From assembly GCA_001604035.1 (NCBI GenBank), contig LVAK01000020.1, positions 1-59,106 on the forward strand: 59,106 bases of DNA, written 5' to 3'. The position numbers and the translations under genes were made by a program. Below, piece after piece: positions 7,641 to 14,633 of the stretch (position 1 is the first letter of the stretch; every line of letters begins with the position of its first letter). The DNA comes from Clostridiales bacterium Firm_05. GTDB lineage: Bacteria > Bacillota > Clostridia > Oscillospirales > Ruminococcaceae. The notes beneath the pieces were generated by a model. That model saw nothing but the letters and a program-made list of their open reading frames with translations, was not told the origin of the DNA and did not search any database.

Positions 7641-7693
7641 AAAAGCCGATTTTGTTGGTTTCTCACAGAAGCCATACAGAGTCGGCTTTTTTG
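7641..7693 (+). terminator. Possible terminator with long loop
   Basis: AAAAGCCGA (7641-7649) pairs with TCGGCTTTT (7682-7690), followed by TT. The 32-nt loop makes this weak. The rest of 7470-7733 shows no ORF and is AT-rich. Confidence 0.35.
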
Positions 7694-7733
7694 CATATAT
7701 AAATACTTTTATTAGACAAGGAGGTCGATAATA

Positions 7734-8729
7734 CTGGCATGGAAGAAAAAGCTTACGCCACAGCAGAAAGCTGAATACAAGGCTGAAAAGCGTGAGGAAA
7801 TGCAGAACTTATTCAAGAAGATTGATGACGGAGTTAAGGCAGTATTCAAGTCTGACAGCTACAAGGAATGTCTGCGGTATATGAGTAAGTTCACGAATTA
7901 CTCCGCCGGCAATTGTATTCTGATTATGCTTCAGAAGCCCGATGCAAGCCTCGTGGCGGCGTTTGGCAAGTGGAAGGAGCTCGGCAGGACTATCAACAAA
8001 GGAGAAAAAGGCATAGCGATACTTGCCCCTATGTCCTTTAAGTCAAAAGAACTCAAGGAGCAGCTTGTAAAGGATAGCAGCGGTAATCAGATATACAACG
8101 CTGATGGCAGCGAGAAAAAGGAGAAGGTCGAGGTTGAACAAACCTCCATAGGCTTCAAAAAGGTGTATGTTTTTGACGTATCACAGACCAGCGGTGAGCC
8201 AATACCCGAATACGTCCATGAGCTGAACGAGGCTGTCGAGGATGAGCACGTTGAAGCTGTAATTAATGCTGTTCATGATATAACTGGAATACATGTGGAT
8301 TTCGAGGATATCAGCAGCGGAGCAAAGGGATATTACAGCTACGGCGAACAGCGAATAGTTATACAGGAAAATCTCAGCGGCGCACAAGCCGTAAAGACTG
8401 CTATTCACGAATGCGCTCACGCCCGGCTGCACGATCCCGATAAAAAACTGCCAACTGCTGAATCTTCACGAAGTGATAAGGAAGTACAGGCTGAATCGGT
8501 AGCATATATCGTGGCTTCAAGATATGGCATTGACACAAGCGATTACAGTTTCCCATATATAGCCTCATGGAGTCAGGGAAAGCAGCTTGAACAGCTCAAC
8601 CGCTTTCTTAATGAGATACAGGAGACTGCACGGACGATATGTGATGCCATAGACACAGAGCTACAGGCTTTATCCGAAAACCAAACAGAAGAACTGACCG
8701 AGGACGAGTTTCTCGGTCTTGCTATGTAA
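7734..8729 (+). CDS. ArdC-like ssDNA-binding and zincin metallopeptidase protein, possibly truncated
   Basis: The N-terminal half resembles the ArdC antirestriction domain (YMSKFTNYSAGNCILIMLQKP, then WKELGRTINKGEKGIAI). The second half has the zincin motif HECAHARLH with a downstream Glu-rich helix, as in ImmA/IrrE-type peptidases. Proteins of this type travel with conjugative elements. The frame is open upstream of the track start. AAGGAGG at 7719-7725 sits 8-9 bases before CTG 7734, which would give MAWKKKLTPQQKAEY, the expected family N-terminus, so I use CTG. ATA precedes it, so the normal ATG may have been lost. The protein stops soon after the peptidase part; other members of this family I know of are often longer. 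Confidence 0.75.
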   Translation: MAWKKKLTPQQKAEYKAEKREEMQNLFKKIDDGVKAVFKSDSYKECLRYMSKFTNYSAGNCILIMLQKPDASLVAAFGKWKELGRTINKGEKGIAILAPMSFKSKELKEQLVKDSSGNQIYNADGSEKKEKVEVEQTSIGFKKVYVFDVSQTSGEPIPEYVHELNEAVEDEHVEAVINAVHDITGIHVDFEDISSGAKGYYSYGEQRIVIQENLSGAQAVKTAIHECAHARLHDPDKKLPTAESSRSDKEVQAESVAYIVASRYGIDTSDYSFPYIASWSQGKQLEQLNRFLNEIQETARTICDAIDTELQALSENQTEELTEDEFLGLAM

Positions 8730-8907
8730 TGAAGTCGACAAGAAAGGCAAGACTGTAAAGGTTGATGATCAAGAGCTTCAATGCTTCTATTATATTATAG
8801 GAATTCACTGTTTAATTACATTTTTATCCCTGAACCCATAAATAAAGACTTAGAGAACGAAACTATTTTTCAAAAATGCGCATATTTGGATATAAAAAGG
8901 AGTGCAT
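8730..8907 (+). other. Non-coding stretch, possible degraded tail of the ArdC gene
   Basis: In the +1 frame just after the ArdC stop one can read NEVDKKGKTVKVDDQEL before the frame becomes AT-rich noise. This may be a frameshifted remnant of a longer protein; the evidence is thin. Confidence 0.3.
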
Positions 8908-8967
8908 ATGAGCAAAGAATTCAAAAACAACGCAGCCGTAATAACAGGCGGCGCAAATTGTATTTGA
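8908..8967 (+). pseudogene. N-terminal stub of a short-chain dehydrogenase
   Basis: AAAGGAG precedes ATG 8908, and the 19 codons read as a basic start followed by AAVITGGANCI and a stop. TGGxxGIG is the nucleotide-binding signature of SDR enzymes; the sequence breaks exactly there and the remaining two hundred or so residues are absent downstream. A deletion remnant is the simplest reading. Confidence 0.6.
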
Positions 8968-9000
8968 ATAGCTGAAAGCTTAAACAGCATATAAATAGAA

Positions 9001-9032
9001 CCGCAGGAGATTTTCCTGCGGCTTGATTTTTT
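9001..9032. terminator. Bidirectional terminator
   Basis: CCGCAGGA-gattt-TCCTGCGG followed by CTTGATTTTTT on plus; the minus strand reads into TTCTATTTAT. It lies between the relic region and the convergent FAD oxidoreductase gene. Confidence 0.65.
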
Positions 9033-9086
9033 ATCCTAAGCGTTGTAATTGCAGATCAGCAGTTGATGAATGCCGCATACCGTTCA

Positions 9087-10742
9087 TCAGCGCAGCATTC
9101 CCATAGCGTGTTTGGCAGCTATCATTCCGAATGTGTAGCAGCGGCCGAGAGAAAGGCCTGTCTGATGAAAAGGATAATCAGCACCGCCGTAAAATGGACC
9201 GCCCAGATTTCCTGCACAGTAAAGTCCCTCAATGGGCTTGCCTTCGCGATCAAGAGCCTGAGCGTTTTCATTGGTCACTACTCCCGAGACCTCAGCCGAT
9301 ACACGGATATGCTTTCTTGCTCCCCAGAACGGAGCCTTTTCTATCTTATGCATATACTTCGCTGGCTTGCCAAAGTCCGTATCACAGCAATTTTCGCAGA
9401 GCTCATTATATCGGTCTATGGAAGCCTTCATCCTGTCAAAGGGAATGCCCAGTTCCTTTGCCAGCTCTTCAAGAGTATCACATCTGTGCAGATCGATGAG
9501 GTTCTTGAAAACGCCCTGAGGCTCATCGACAGCTCCGGGTATGAACTTCTCCATGACAAATGGCGGAACGCAGCCGTCTACGAACTCTTCCTTATCCCAG
9601 TTTACGTAATCACTGTCATAGATCGCACAGTACCAGCCCTTTGAGCCATCCTTGTGGTCAGCGTCCAGCATAGAGCCCTTGAATTTAGGCTGATATTTCA
9701 GCAGATTGCCCATATACACAAAGCCTGTATACTCATTGGTAAAACGCTCGCCCTCCATGTTGAGGTAAAGGAACGGCTCCTCGAACATGAGAGCAGAGTC
9801 GAAGTCGTGCATCATCTTGGTATGACCGAGAGCTTCCATTTTTGCGCCTGCACTTATTGCGAGGATATGGCCGTCGCCTGTTTTGCCGAACTGCTTCTTG
9901 TCAAATTCGGCAATATCCGGACACCAGCGCTTTACCATAGCGGCATTATTGGTATAGTCGCCAGTAGCAAGAATTACTGCCTTTGAAGCGTTGAACTGTA
10001 TGTATCTGCCGTCCTTGTCCTTAGCGATAACGCCCTTGACATTTTTACCGTCCATCACAAGCTTTACCGCCGGCGTTGAGAAGTACGTATGCAAATTATC
10101 GTGCTTTTCCATTATGTTATTGAGGGCGTTGTGGATAGCGTTCCCCACATTCATCGGCTTGGGGCCTATCCACGGAGCCCAGAAATAGCAATGGTCGTTA
10201 CCGTAATCATAACTGTTCATACGGTCTTTCCAAACACCTGTAAAGTCGCCGCTGGTGCTTCTGAATGCACAGAGCTTGTTTCCGTCATTGAGGAGCTTTG
10301 CACTTTCCGCATTATTATCCACCTTGCTGCCGTCACCGTATTCAGTTTCCTTTGTGAGCCCGGCACGGTTAAGAAACCATATCATAGCCTCCTCGGAATG
10401 TTCAGCGTATGCACGGAGCTGCTTTGTATCTGCTCTCCAGTCGCAGAGGCTATTGGTATGGTGTATCCACTTTGCAATGCCAGCCTCTGTTGAGCGTGAC
10501 TTTATTATCGCTGAACCGCAGTTGCCCTGGGAAATAACTGTTGATTCCTTTTGCAGGAGAGCAGTCTTTGCTCCAAGCTCAGCTGCCCAGCCTGCCGCAG
10601 GAACTCCCGAAGCGCCTGCTCCTACGACTACTATCTCATAATCCTCTATAAGGTCGGGAACTATATCCCCCAGCTCGCAGACAGAATCGCTGACCTCTGC
10701 TGCGGTTATTCCATCTGGTACTGCGTTTATTGTTTTATCCAT
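9087..10742 (-). CDS. FAD-dependent oxidoreductase, fumarate reductase / ketosteroid dehydrogenase type
   Basis: 551 residues, single FAD_binding_2 domain. The Rossmann motif VVVGAGASGVPAAG lies near residue 40, with acidic and glycine-rich FAD-contact segments further on (AVILATGDYTNN). The C-terminal FAD-binding end reads GLYCAGNLGGPFYGG and TGLSLGRCYTFGMIAAKHA. There is no signal peptide, no flavocytochrome domain and no covalent FMN domain, so it is a soluble single-domain member. The substrate cannot be read from sequence; relatives act on fumarate, urocanate or steroids. It is a monocistronic gene with its own promoter, between relics on both sides. AAAGGA precedes the ATG. Confidence 0.85.
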   Translation of the reverse strand: MDKTINAVPDGITAAEVSDSVCELGDIVPDLIEDYEIVVVGAGASGVPAAGWAAELGAKTALLQKESTVISQGNCGSAIIKSRSTEAGIAKWIHHTNSLCDWRADTKQLRAYAEHSEEAMIWFLNRAGLTKETEYGDGSKVDNNAESAKLLNDGNKLCAFRSTSGDFTGVWKDRMNSYDYGNDHCYFWAPWIGPKPMNVGNAIHNALNNIMEKHDNLHTYFSTPAVKLVMDGKNVKGVIAKDKDGRYIQFNASKAVILATGDYTNNAAMVKRWCPDIAEFDKKQFGKTGDGHILAISAGAKMEALGHTKMMHDFDSALMFEEPFLYLNMEGERFTNEYTGFVYMGNLLKYQPKFKGSMLDADHKDGSKGWYCAIYDSDYVNWDKEEFVDGCVPPFVMEKFIPGAVDEPQGVFKNLIDLHRCDTLEELAKELGIPFDRMKASIDRYNELCENCCDTDFGKPAKYMHKIEKAPFWGARKHIRVSAEVSGVVTNENAQALDREGKPIEGLYCAGNLGGPFYGGADYPFHQTGLSLGRCYTFGMIAAKHAMGMLR

Positions 10743-10782
10743 ATCATATCATTCCTTTCGTTAAAAATAACTGTCTGTTTCA

Positions 10783-10810
10783 ATTATATCACTTCTGCAA
10801 GAAAAGTCAA
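10783..10810 (-). promoter_or_regulatory. Promoter of the FAD oxidoreductase gene
   Basis: Minus strand TTGACT (10810-10805), 16-nt spacer, TATAAT (10788-10783), about 40 bp before the start codon. Confidence 0.65.
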
Positions 10811-10891
10811 TTCATTTATGCAAAAGCAGCCTCCCGGTTTCTATAATCGAAGGGATATTATACAATAAGTACTTACAGTATACCAGCATCG

Positions 10892-10929
10892 GCAAGCCGC
10901 TCTGTGAAAACACAGTCCATGCGGCTTGC
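10892..10929. other. Strong hairpin in the divergent gap
   Basis: GCAAGCCGC (10892-10900) pairs with GCGGCTTGC (10921-10929); inside, CTGTG-aaaa-CACAG pairs again. There is no T run on either side, so the role is unclear. Confidence 0.4.
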
Positions 10930-10981
10930 TTCATAATAACCCCTGCCGGCTCTGCAAGCCTACTTCATCCGAAATTTCCTA

Positions 10982-11010
10982 TTGAATAACCGCAGGATCT
11001 ATGCTATAAT
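10982..11010 (+). promoter_or_regulatory. Promoter before the broken hydrolase and following genes
   Basis: TTGAAT (10982-10987), 17-nt spacer, TATAAT (11005-11010). It may now serve the downstream VOC, DUF3795 and GH16 genes. Confidence 0.65.
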
Positions 11011-11053
11011 CAAATAAAAACAAGCGTTTGCTTCACTGAGAAAGAGTGAGAAA

Positions 11054-11515
11054 ATAAATATAGATACAATTAATACAGGCGATCTTTCCATAAGGTATTT
11101 CCGCTTCGGAAATCTATCCGGACAGCCATTCATCATTATCCCTGGCGTTGCACTGAAAAGCGTTGTAAATTCAGCAGATTTTATCGCAAACCAGTACAAA
11201 GCCCTTGCGGACAGCTTTTGCATTTATGTTTTTGACCGCCGTGAGGATATGCCTGAGGAATACAGCGTTTATGATATGGCTGAGGATACTGAAAAGGCTA
11301 TGGATGAGCTCGGACTGGCCGGCGCCATTATCTACGGCGTATCACAGGGCGGAATGATAGCACAGGTCATAGCGCTAAAACGCCCTGATCTTGTCAGCAG
11401 ACTGGTGCTCTGTTCGACCGCTCCGTATATCCCTGAACAGGCTCATGCCGTATACGATGAGGAGCCGGATGTGATCAGAAGGATAAAAGATTTTGCGCTG
11501 CACGATCATACTTAA
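11054..11515 (+). pseudogene. Broken alpha/beta hydrolase
   Basis: The frame reads through from about 11054 (ATA at the expected start: ATA AAT ATA GAT) to 11515. It contains an oxyanion-region PFIIIPGVALKS and the nucleophile elbow YGVSQGGMIAQ, both typical of alpha/beta hydrolases. There is no ATG until 11249, which lies inside the conserved fold. The protein ends at about 154 residues, before the acid and histidine of the triad; relatives have about 250. Loss of the start codon plus C-terminal truncation indicate a decaying gene. The VOC gene follows 21 bp later, so transcription may still pass through. Confidence 0.7.
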
Positions 11516-11536
11516 CGCAAATAACTGGAGGCATAT

Positions 11537-11920
11537 ATGCACATTGAACATATTGCAATGTATGTGAATGACCTGGAGGCTGCCCAGGATTTTTTCACAA
11601 AATATCTCGGCGGCCATTCAGATGAGGGATATCATAATAAAACTACCGGTTTCAGATCCTACTTCATCAGCTTTGACGGGGGCACAAGGCTTGAGCTGAT
11701 GAACAGACCGGATACTGCCGATGGCGATAAAACTGCTGCCCGTACCGGCTATGCACATATCGCTTTCAGTGTCGGCAGCAGGGAAAAGGTGGATGAACTT
11801 ACAGAGCAGCTTCGTTCCGCCGGATATACGGTAAAAAGCGGCCCTCGTACTACCGGAGACGGATATTATGAGAGCTGCATAGCTGCTGTGGAGGATAACC
11901 TGATAGAAATAACCGTCTGA
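11537..11920 (+). CDS. VOC (glyoxalase/dioxygenase superfamily) protein
   Basis: 127 residues with the two-module VOC pattern: MHIEHIAMYVNDLEAAQDFF at the start, a TRLELMN strand, YAHIAFSVGS beginning the second module, and EDNLIEITV at the end. Putative metal ligands are the His of IEHIAMY, the Glu of RLELM, the His of YAHIAF and the C-terminal Glu, as in lactoylglutathione lyase-type folds. The substrate is unknown. TGGAGG is placed correctly before the ATG. It is first of three closely spaced co-oriented genes. Confidence 0.85.
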   Translation: MHIEHIAMYVNDLEAAQDFFTKYLGGHSDEGYHNKTTGFRSYFISFDGGTRLELMNRPDTADGDKTAARTGYAHIAFSVGSREKVDELTEQLRSAGYTVKSGPRTTGDGYYESCIAAVEDNLIEITV

Positions 11921-11941
11921 AACAAAAAGGAGGTATTTGTC

Positions 11942-12343
11942 ATGAAAAGGGAATTAGGCCTGGCTCGCTGCGGACTTGCCTGCTGTCTGTGCAGCGAAAA
12001 CAAGGAGTGCAAGGGATGCAGGCAGGACGGCTTCCTTGATCTTTCATGGTGCAAGGACGCTGAGTGGTGCGAGAACAGGAAGTGCGTGCTCGAAAAGAAC
12101 ATAAAAGGCTGCTATGAGTGCGAGCCGGAAAGCTGCCGAAAAGGTCTGTACAAGGATAAGATCAAAGCAAGAGGCTTTGCTGAGTTTGCAAGAAGATTCG
12201 GCACCGAAGAGCTCCTGGACTGCCTTGAACGCAACGAAAAAGCTGGTATCGTCTATCACCGTACAGGCATAATCGGAGACTATGATGAGTTCGATGACCT
12301 GGAAGAGCTGATAAGATTTATCCGGGAAGGGAAAAGGAAGTGA
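11942..12343 (+). CDS. DUF3795-like cysteine-rich protein
   Basis: 133 residues. The N-terminal half has about twelve cysteines in pairs (ARCGLACCLCSENKECKGC, then WCKDAEWCENRKC, then GCYECEPESC), the pattern of DUF3795 proteins thought to bind metal. The C-terminal half is a charged helical segment ending in LIRFIREGKRK. Cytoplasmic; function unknown. AGGAGG precedes the ATG. The stop is 6 bp before the next gene start, so it may be translationally coupled to the GH16 gene. Confidence 0.75.
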   Translation: MKRELGLARCGLACCLCSENKECKGCRQDGFLDLSWCKDAEWCENRKCVLEKNIKGCYECEPESCRKGLYKDKIKARGFAEFARRFGTEELLDCLERNEKAGIVYHRTGIIGDYDEFDDLEELIRFIREGKRK

Positions 12344-12349
12344 TCTGAC

Positions 12350-14308
12350 ATGAGAGTAGCCGATATCGCAAAGCGCCTGACAGCAGTTTTTACAGCGGCA
12401 GTTATTCCGATCTTTATCCCGTCATCTCCAGTCACCGCCGACTCTCCTGACGATATATTTTATGAGGATTTCAGCGGCAGCAGCCTCGATACCGGCAAAT
12501 GGCTCATTGCTGAAAAGAACTGGGGCGGAACTGTAAACGTCAACGGCGTGACCGAGGACTACAACGGCGGAGTTATCTCCGACAACGTTTCTGTCAGCAG
12601 CGGAAATCTTATCCTCACCGGTCTGGGCAACGACTATGAAGGAGACCTGCGTGGCATAAACCGTGACAAAAGCCGGCGCAATGACGGAAAGCGCTGCGGC
12701 GGAGCTATCGCTACAAAGGAATATTTCGGCTCGGGCAGCTATGAGATAAGAGCAAAGATCGCTCCGGAGCTGGGCTGCTGCTCGGCTATGTGGTCGTTTG
12801 AGTATGAAGAGAATTACTCCGGAAACAAGCTGAATATCGTCAATCACGAGATAGATATCGAATTCCCCGGCCGTGACGATAACGGCGATTTTTCCCTCAG
12901 CCATGCGCTCTGCACCACCTGGGTGACAGAAGATGACTACAAAACGGAATCAGTGAACTGCGGCAGTCAGGCTGACGGACAGTTCCACACCTACCGCTTT
13001 GACTGGCACACCGGCAGCGATACCGAAGTACCGAGAGTGGAATACTATTTCGATGATGTGCTTACCTACACCTCATACGATTTCATCCCCACCAATGAGA
13101 GCCGCTTCTGGCTGGGACTCTGGTTCCCGAAGGGCTGGGCAGGAACGCCTGATTTTGAGCAGACTGAATTTCAGATAGATCACGTTAAGATAACCCCCTT
13201 CCACGAAAGCGGCGATACTCCGCAGCATGAATCCTACTCGGACAGCGGCTGGAGCGAAAAAGCAGAGCTGCCAAAGGGCTGGCTGCTTTGGCACAGCTAC
13301 AGCAGCTATTCCGCACTGGACAGCAAGCTTTATCTGCGTGATCCTGACGGAAATGTGAACACTATTGACGGCGGTTTCATTCACGCCATGAACGGCAGCT
13401 TCGGAAATTCTCCGGAACAGATAACCTTCATGGCAATAGATCAGGCAGCTGATGAATGGGATATATTCCTCTATGACAGCGGGAAGATCACAAACCTCAC
13501 TGAAAAAAGCGGCTTCCGCAATGAGGATCCGAAATGGGCTCCTGACGGAGAGCATATCGTTTTCAAGCGTGGTCACTGGGACAGCTCTGCTGACGGATTT
13601 GTGTACGATCTTGCACTGTTAAACGTGAAAACAAGGGAAGTAACAATGCTGACGAATGACTCCGCTGAGGAGGCTATGCCCTGCTTTTCTCCCGACGGTA
13701 AATACATATACTATGCCGGATACAAGGACGGTATCGGCTTAATATACAGGCTTGATACAGCCTCCAAAAAGTCGGAGACTGTTTTCAGCGAGGAAGGCGT
13801 TACTGCCTATTACCCCATTATCAGCGGCAGCAGGCTCTTCTTCACAAAGTGGTATTCTGCTGATAACCGCTGCGATCAGATAATATGCTTTGACGGCAGC
13901 AGGATCAGTCCTCTTCCCTTTGATTCCGACAAGTATGACTGCTCAGACACCTGCCCTTTTGGCGGTGATAAGATGATATTCAGCAGCACCATGAACGGCG
14001 GCTACGATCTGTACTATTATGACGGAAGAAACGTATCTGCCCTGGCAGAGCTCAATTCCGATATAAACGAGCTCGGTGCGGACTTCTTCCCCTATGAGGA
14101 GGATAACGGTCTAAGGGGCGATGTGAACAAGGACGGACGCTTTAATACAGCAGATCTGGTATCGATCCAGAAGTGGCTGCTCTCAGCTCCGGGTACGGAG
14201 CTTAAAGACTGGAAGGCTGCTGATCTCTGCAAGGACGGCAGACTGGACGGCTTTGACCTTTGCACTATGAGGGAAGAGCTGATATCCATGTATACAGAGG
14301 GGAAATGA
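12350..14308 (+). CDS. Secreted GH16 glycoside hydrolase with beta-propeller and dockerin
   Basis: 652 residues. A signal peptide ends near residue 30 (SPVTA-DSP). The GH16 domain spans about 35-290 with the catalytic signature HEIDIEFPG (Glu167 and Glu171 as nucleophile and acid/base, Asp169 between). GH16 enzymes cleave beta-1,3 or beta-1,3-1,4 glucans and some galactans; the specificity here is not clear. Residues about 310-575 contain TolB/WD40-like blades (KWAPDGEHIVFKRG, CFSPDGKYIYYAG). A type I dockerin occupies 589-652, with RGDVNKDGRFNTADL and LCKDGRLDGFDL as its two calcium loops, so the enzyme should be docked on a scaffoldin. Start ATG 12350 follows GGAAG and sits 6 bp after the DUF3795 stop. 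Confidence 0.9.
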   Translation: MRVADIAKRLTAVFTAAVIPIFIPSSPVTADSPDDIFYEDFSGSSLDTGKWLIAEKNWGGTVNVNGVTEDYNGGVISDNVSVSSGNLILTGLGNDYEGDLRGINRDKSRRNDGKRCGGAIATKEYFGSGSYEIRAKIAPELGCCSAMWSFEYEENYSGNKLNIVNHEIDIEFPGRDDNGDFSLSHALCTTWVTEDDYKTESVNCGSQADGQFHTYRFDWHTGSDTEVPRVEYYFDDVLTYTSYDFIPTNESRFWLGLWFPKGWAGTPDFEQTEFQIDHVKITPFHESGDTPQHESYSDSGWSEKAELPKGWLLWHSYSSYSALDSKLYLRDPDGNVNTIDGGFIHAMNGSFGNSPEQITFMAIDQAADEWDIFLYDSGKITNLTEKSGFRNEDPKWAPDGEHIVFKRGHWDSSADGFVYDLALLNVKTREVTMLTNDSAEEAMPCFSPDGKYIYYAGYKDGIGLIYRLDTASKKSETVFSEEGVTAYYPIISGSRLFFTKWYSADNRCDQIICFDGSRISPLPFDSDKYDCSDTCPFGGDKMIFSSTMNGGYDLYYYDGRNVSALAELNSDINELGADFFPYEEDNGLRGDVNKDGRFNTADLVSIQKWLLSAPGTELKDWKAADLCKDGRLDGFDLCTMREELISMYTEGK

Positions 14309-14333
14309 CAGGCAGCAAAACCTGTTTTTCCCC
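14299..14333 (+). terminator. Terminator overlapping the GH16 stop codon
   Basis: GGGGAAA and ACAGG pair with CCTGT and TTTTCCCC around CAGCAAAA. The hairpin includes the stop codon and abuts the next promoter directly. Confidence 0.6.
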
Positions 14334-14362
14334 TTGACAAAGCCTGGTTTTGCAGATATAAT
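14334..14362 (+). promoter_or_regulatory. Promoter of the CotH-dockerin gene
   Basis: TTGACA (14334-14339), 17-nt spacer, TATAAT (14357-14362). Perfect hexamers. The start codon is 270 bp further on, leaving a long leader. Confidence 0.8.
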
Positions 14363-14418
14363 TTACTTAGCATATATACGGTAATGTTTTGTTTGATCGA
14401 TTCGGGATATTAAAATTG

Positions 14419-14529
14419 TCGGCCAGGCCGATGGGAGAAAAAATATGACAGCCGTCCGGGACTCTTTTCAGGGAGCACTGTCCCTGACAGGGCGGAGCTG
14501 TCTCTGCTGCCGGGCGGCTTTCACCATAT
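14419..14529 (+). ncRNA. Structured 5' leader RNA of unknown class
   Basis: Hairpin TCGGCC-a-GGCCGA (14419-14431) is followed by a closed multi-branch structure. ATATG (14443-14447) pairs with CATAT (14525-14529), and AGCCGTCCGG (14450-14459) with CCGGGCGGCT (14510-14519, one G-U). Inside lie CAGGGA/TCCCTG and GACAG/CTGTC hairpins. I do not recognise a known riboswitch consensus. It lies between promoter and start codon of the CotH gene. Confidence 0.4.
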
Positions 14530-14633
14530 GCCGTGAGCCAGCCCTGGGGCTCTCTATTTCTGCGCCTTCAGCGTTTATGATCCCTTTATCTGATCAGACA
14601 GCAAATTTCACTATTGAGAGAGAGGGATCCATT

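Noticed and set aside
14445-14633. Upstream 63-codon extension of the CotH gene
   Set aside because: The signal peptide starts at GTG 14634 with its own ribosome site, and the extension is explained by RNA stems.
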